Assembly: GCA_963693285.1 (NCBI GenBank)
Contig: OY848917.1
Coordinates: 12,276,192-12,340,191 of the forward strand
Reading direction: 5' to 3'
DNA length: 64,000 bases
DNA from: Xestospongia muta
Lineage: Eukaryota; Porifera; Demospongiae; Haplosclerida; Petrosiidae
The translations under genes and the position numbers were made by a program. The notes under the pieces were generated by a model. It was not told where the DNA came from. It was given only the letters and a program-made list of their open reading frames with translations, and searched no databases. Positions 59,361-64,000 of this stretch are shown piece by piece. Within the stretch, counting starts at the first letter, position 1. Each line of letters begins with the position of its first letter.

Positions 59361-62149
59361 TTGCTAGTATGCAATAAACATACATAATGTAAGCTAATAA
59401 GCAAAATTCGTCAAATTTATTTTCATGAAAAATTTGCAGTCCCTTAATGATTTATTTGTAGATGGCTCTTTGATATATCTGAAACTTATAGATGATCCAA
59501 AAGGTTCTTTTATCCTCCATACAACTACAGGCAATTACTTAGGCAAATGAAAGAGTTTCGAAGGCCATGAAAAGCATGTCGAGAAAATGTGGACCTTGTC
59601 AACTATACAGTTCAGACATCTGAGCTAAAATTGGCAAATTTGTTAGCAGCCTCGCTTTTCTTTTATAGAATGATATAGTTGATAGCCTTGAATAAAACAA
59701 TACATACCGTACTCTTTTATACTGCTCAATCTATTGCAAGTTGCAAGATTTAGGAGTTAATAAATTTTTGTACACACCTCTGTGTCTGAAATTTTTTTAA
59801 CATGTTCATTTGTTACATGAAATTTTGTAATGCGAACATTTTCCAATTTATGATATACCTCATGAAAACAACAAGGATAGCCATCAACAACACATGGTAG
59901 CAAGCAATTCTAAAAAGGAATAAATTTAGGTGTTGTTAATGTTGGTTTGTTAAAAAGAATATAAACAAGACAGTAAGGATGGCAGTTGTATCATCCCTAC
60001 ATAATGGTATAAAGACAGAATGCACTTATTCATTACAACTATTAATTTGAATAGTCTGTAATAGACTATTAATGTGCTGTGTCAGCTCATTCTAATATGC
60101 AAAGATGCTGCTGGCATACCTACTATTTTGTTTGTATTCTTTGAAAAGAACTGACACTAGTCATCCCTACATTTAATCAATTTTTAAGAAAATAATTACT
60201 ACTTGTTTGGTGAGCTCTTCCAGCAAAGTGCTTGGACACCTCCAGATAAACATAGCACAAAATGCAAATACAATATTTGTAAATATAAACATAAATGATT
60301 TGTAAATATCACAGCTCAAGCTAGTGTCACTGGTATATCATAAACTACATCATATTTATTTATTTAACTAGCATACACTCATATAATCATAGATGCAGAG
60401 ACTGTTTGATTAATAAAAATGTAAAAACTGATGGACTTATTTCTTATTTTTTCAACAAAAACTTTTTTTGCAAAATTGCCTTAGTCAATCTTGTCAATAT
60501 TTTGATATTTCCATATACTGCAATGCAAAACTGAAATCATTGAACAATGAAAAAGGGTTTAAACATGCTTGGATCTTCAACCACAATAGATACCATGATG
60601 TAAACAAACTGATGATTATTTGGAAAGCAAGGTGTATGACAAAATATCTGGTAGAATGAAAAAGTGCAAAGGATGGATCACCACTCCTTGGTGTTCCTAA
60701 AGGAATGACCACAGACAAACGAAAGATTTTGGTTTTGGCAGCCATCCCAACTTCCAAAAAATAGAGTTGAGCACTTCTGTCTTGAAGAAGCATATTGTTT
60801 ATCTCTTTTCCAAGTATAATTGTGACCTCAACCCTATTTGACCTTGAACAAAGAAAGCTTACAGTAAATATAGCATCTTTCTCTCTGTAGAATCATCATT
60901 CCTACAATGAAATCTGTTCTAGCTAAAACACTTCAAAAGGCTTAATATTAAATGTTTGCTTACCAAAAAGGTCTATCAGATGGTCAAGATTTAGAAAAGA
61001 ATGTAAAAAATATAAAGCCATCGTAACAGTACACTAAAGAATTTCCAATAAATAGCAATTTAAACTTACAATTATCACAAGTTAATCATAAGGCACTCAC
61101 ATCATACACAAGTTAATGGATAAGATTTCTTAATTCCATGGTAAGCATAAAGTTGAATAAGAGGCAAGGTTATAAGTGGCATATAGCACTTAAAACAAGA
61201 CAAGTGTAATTCATCACTCAAACTAATTGTTACACATTAATTATAACCCTTAGAAGATGACACCCACTCTAATTAAAAATTATTAAAAACAGCAATGAAT
61301 ACATTCTTTTAAAATATTAGTGAATCCTTCTTTTGTAGTTTCCAGATCTATTTTTATGTAAGATCAAAAATCATTTGTGGAATCTGCATCAAAACTTTGG
61401 CACAACCACAAAATCTTGTACTACTGAAAACTTGCTTGCCTCAACAGAGTACTTTGTTTGACAAACACAAAGTTGTCATGCAGCTTTATGCATCATAGCT
61501 AAGCTATTTCTGCAAGTTTTAAACTTTTCTCTGAAACAAAAAAATGACATGATGTCAAAGCAGCTCAATATTGTAAGGGACATTTAGGCAAAATTTCTAA
61601 TATCAAATGCAATGAGTTTCATAAGGTTAGAGTACCATGGATTAGTTTAATAAATGATGAAAATTTGAAACTAGGCAAATTAATTACACAACACTTATCT
61701 CTTAGCCAATATCACAGATTTGTGACTTCTGTCAATTAAAAAAATGAAGTTATGACTTCACGAAAACTGTTCTCTAAGGGATAATATTCCTGCTGTTTTG
61801 AGAGAAAATGGATTGACTACAAATTGAGAGACCATAGTTAGCTCAGAACATAAAAGCTGAATGTCTCGTAGATTATAATGTGTGCAGAGTGTTGAGTCAC
61901 AAGTCGTCTCCTTCACAACTGGTCTAATAAAATTATACCTACACTCAGTTCAAATTGAGGCCTGACTCAAGTGTTATATCTTAGGCTAGGAATAAGTTAG
62001 AGAGAAAGGTTTGTGCTATTCAACACATCTTGCAACTCAGTTTAAAATAGGTAAAACATTGAGTGCTAGCCCTTCAGAATAGTCCAACTAAAATTGGACA
62101 GAGTAAGCCTTATCTTTAAATATTACATTAAAATCAAATTAGCACTTAC
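59361..62149. other. Mostly gene-free stretch with possible decayed coding patches
   Basis: At ~59461-59550 after TTTGTAG a short open piece reads GSLIYLKLIDDPKGSFILHT then TGA, perhaps a relic exon. A ~100-codon minus-strand frame at 60494-60793 has no motif or splice context. At ~61760-61945 the minus strand is open for ~60 codons (YNFIRPVVKETTCDSTLC) but cannot be joined in phase to the exons at 62150-62439. Nothing else is supported. Confidence 0.45.
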
Positions 62150-62439
62150 TCTGAAGCTGTGTGAGGTTGCCAGTAGCTCCAGTATGAGGAAAGACGTCAT
62201 TGCCCATTATTGGAAGAACAGCGTCTTCGTTTATCCATCCAAATAGCTGTAACTGGAGATTGTTTATTTAACAGAGAGATAGTTAACTTCGCGACGTTAC
62301 TAAGTGATACATACGGCTAAGTAAAGGAAAGTAGATAAAGAGACAAACTAACCTGTTAACTCACAAGCATTAAGTCAATGTCTGGTTGATTGCTCTGTAC
62401 AGAAATGATGACATCATTCCCAGCAATACCATGTGCCAT
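62150..62439 (-). CDS. Two linked 5' exons of an unknown protein (partial)
   Basis: Minus strand: ATG 62439 opens exon 62439-62365 (MAHGIAGNDVIISVQSNQPD, IDLML), donor CTT|GTGAGT. After a 118-nt intron ending GTTACAG, exon 62246-62150 reads LFGWINEDAVLPIMGNDVF, PHTGATGNLTQLQ and ends at donor CAGA|GTAAGT. The phases agree (0 and then 1). The composition is much less AT-rich than the flanks. The remaining exons would lie at lower coordinates, and I could not find them with confidence. The protein is not recognised. Confidence 0.4.
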
Positions 62440-62524
62440 CTCAGAGAAAATGACCGACTACAAAAGATACTGACAACCTACACATAGCTGCTGACTTTGA
62501 AATTGTGTTAGCAACTTGAATTTA

Positions 62525-62580
62525 CTTAGAATCTCTCTCTCTCTCTCCCTCTCCCCTCTTCCCTTCTCTCCCTCTCCCCC
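62525..62580. repeat. (CT)n / pyrimidine-rich microsatellite
   Basis: TCTCTCTCTC followed by CCCTCTCCCC-type tracts. A second CT tract is at ~62757-62771. Confidence 0.9.
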
Positions 62581-62588
62581 TACCCCAT

Positions 62589-62729
62589 TCTGTCTACATT
62601 TTTGATCTCTGTATGGAATCTCTGTGTAAAAATGATCAACTAGCCCTTGCATTATATAAGCACTTGGCAGCATCCATTAGATTGTACTTTTCTATGGTGT
62701 GCCAGTTCACTAACACTACCTTTAGGTTT
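62589..62729 (+). repeat. Direct repeat flanking a minisatellite, left copy (partner 63342-63481)
   Basis: About 140 bp, TTTTGATCTCTGTATGGAAT to CACTACCTTTAGG, recurs 753 bp downstream with ~10 differences (TTACAACCAACCC replaces TCAACTAGCCC). It flanks the minisatellite at 62798-63130 on the left. Confidence 0.85.
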
Positions 62730-62797
62730 TAGGAAAGTTTAAGAATGTGTGTGTGTGTCTCTCTCTCTCTCCTATACACACACACATCCATTTACAT

Positions 62798-63130
62798 GTT
62801 GCTACATAACAGATTGTCTTATCCTATGCATCCTAGATAGTCCACACACGCACACACACACACACACATATATGTGATGCTGCATACCTGATTGTCTCGG
62901 TCTTTATTACTCTACTACACACACACACATACATGTACTGTACATGTTGCTACATACAAGACTGTCTCATCCTAGACATCCTAGATAGTCCACACACACA
63001 GATACATATATATATATATATATATACATGTTGCTACATACCAGATTGTCTCGCTCTTTATTACTCTACTACACACACACATACGTATACATGTTGCATA
63101 CCAGATTGTCTCATCCTAGATAATCCATGT
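62798..63130 (+). repeat. Composite minisatellite
   Basis: Repeated modules ATGTTGCTACATA.CAGATTGTCT and ATCCTAGATAGTCCACACAC alternate with TCTTTATTACTCTACTACAC and (CA)n/(TA)n tracts. There are two full composite units plus partial ones. Short Ile/Tyr/His frames through it are artefacts. Confidence 0.88.
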
Positions 63131-63341
63131 AAACTAGTGGTAAACTATAACAATGTTATATCTTAATGCTACAAAAAATATGTAACTGGTAATTTAATTC
63201 AACTGATGATGTGTACAGCTCATTGTCATCTGTAGCCTACAAATGTCAACACTATAATATAGACAAAGTCACTATGGATATAAAATATACATACGTCTTT
63301 GACTGATAACCACAATATTTTTTGACAATGTATATCACCAT

Positions 63342-63481
63342 TCTGTCTACATATTTGATCTCTGTATGGAATCTCTGTGTAAAAATGATTACAACCAACC
63401 CTTGCATTATATGAGCACTTGACAGCATCCATTACATTGTACTTTTCTATGGTGAGCCAGTACACTAACCCTACCTTTAGG
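63342..63481 (+). repeat. Direct repeat flanking a minisatellite, right copy
   Basis: Partner of 62589-62729. After its terminal CCTACCTTTAG (acceptor-like) an open frame continues to 63760; in the left copy the same point runs into (TG)n. Confidence 0.85.
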
Positions 63482-64000
63482 AAACTTAAAGAATGTCGAC
63501 TAGGGTGCACTGTCATAACTCCATCAAACTCTTTATATGAGATGAACATAAATGAGTGTCTCGTTGACAGTTTCTGGAAATGTTTCATTAATACTGATAT
63601 CAGTATACTTATTAGTAAAGTTTATTATCGAAAGACATTGATAGCTGAGATAGCAAGTATAAACAATTTGATAGTAAGTGGGAAAGCATCACAATTTTTT
63701 CATAATCTAATCTATCAAAGAGTGATTAGTGTTTTACTAGTGTCCACTTTGTTACAGTAAATTTGTAACATGGTGTTTAATTTTTATGTCATTTTAAAGT
63801 GTTATACATCATCCAGTGCACATTTATTGTTCTTAATCAGCAATACTATGAACAGATAAGAACTGATTGGAAATGGAGTGACAGGTAATTCTATACAAAC
63901 AGACATACAGTTCTGTTTTTCTTGTAGTGTTGAGATCAACGTTTTTGTGATGAGAAAAATTTCTTAGTGATACCCAATAAAATTACAACTATGAATATTT

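Noticed and set aside
60494..60793. 99-codon minus-strand frame
   Set aside because: No splice context, no recognisable motif and another open frame on the opposite strand; probably chance or an old relic.
62798..63130. Regularly spaced repeats resembling a CRISPR array
   Set aside because: The units are composite with (CA)n/(TA)n tracts and lack unique spacers of constant length; the genome is eukaryotic. It is a minisatellite.
63419..63760. 113-codon plus-strand frame after an acceptor-like CCTACCTTTAG
   Set aside because: No family motif, overlaps an opposite 120-codon frame, and the duplicate at 62730 does not conserve it. It might be an exon, but the support is too weak to call.

Overview
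This window looks like nuclear DNA from an early-branching animal, most likely a demosponge of the Amphimedon type. It is very AT-rich and full of microsatellites. Its genes have GT-AG introns, some only 44-51 nt long, and many genes occur as tandem paralogues. The animal-type content includes a holocarboxylase synthetase, kelch-kinase fusions, Rab GTPases, a USP deubiquitinase relic and large beta-helix membrane proteins. The assignment is an inference; no database was searched.

Layout. Positions 1-12,900 hold one decayed beta-helix/multi-TM membrane protein gene (6523-8998, +). Its promoter and signal-peptide region were copied once about 2.1 kb upstream (3143-4500 versus 5293-6583). A ~720 bp direct repeat (1-722 and 11936-12660) brackets this region. 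Positions 13005-18425 (+) hold a seven-exon biotin--protein ligase (HLCS) that could be assembled exon by exon with consistent phases; a ~1.15 kb terminal-inverted-repeat element sits in intron 5. Positions 18.4-27.5 kb are almost gene-free. They contain a 60-bp tandem array, a lone 99-nt ankyrin exon (-), a possible membrane-segment exon (-) and an inverted copy (25562-26617) of 1383-2135.

Positions 27.5-55 kb form a shuffled multigene cluster. Two complete seven-exon paralogues (27556-31758 and 48590-53387, both -) encode an N-terminal kelch propeller, a Gln-rich coiled coil and a C-terminal protein kinase. The first (807 aa) keeps the catalytic residues. The second (795 aa) keeps an open frame but has lost the first P-loop Gly, the VAIK Lys and the DFG-position Asp, so it should be a pseudokinase. 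Between them lie a truncated third copy (35411-35876), a fourth reduced to intron sequence (43889-44155), five Rab-like GTPase copies (one intact, one shortened, three broken), a USP deubiquitinase relic, and two copies of a ~3.5 kb block carrying beta-helix and unknown-gene relics. A ~400 bp block (called UP here) lies directly upstream of every kelch-kinase start. It also occurs, inverted, upstream of the first Rab gene.

Positions 55-64 kb hold exon-like relics of an unknown gene, a P-loop relic, a foldback element with a perfectly delimited hAT-like insertion (8-bp target duplication), two linked minus-strand exons of an unknown protein, and minisatellites. No tRNA, rRNA or CRISPR was seen. 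Exon coordinates were read by eye from splice signals and phase continuity and should be treated as models.
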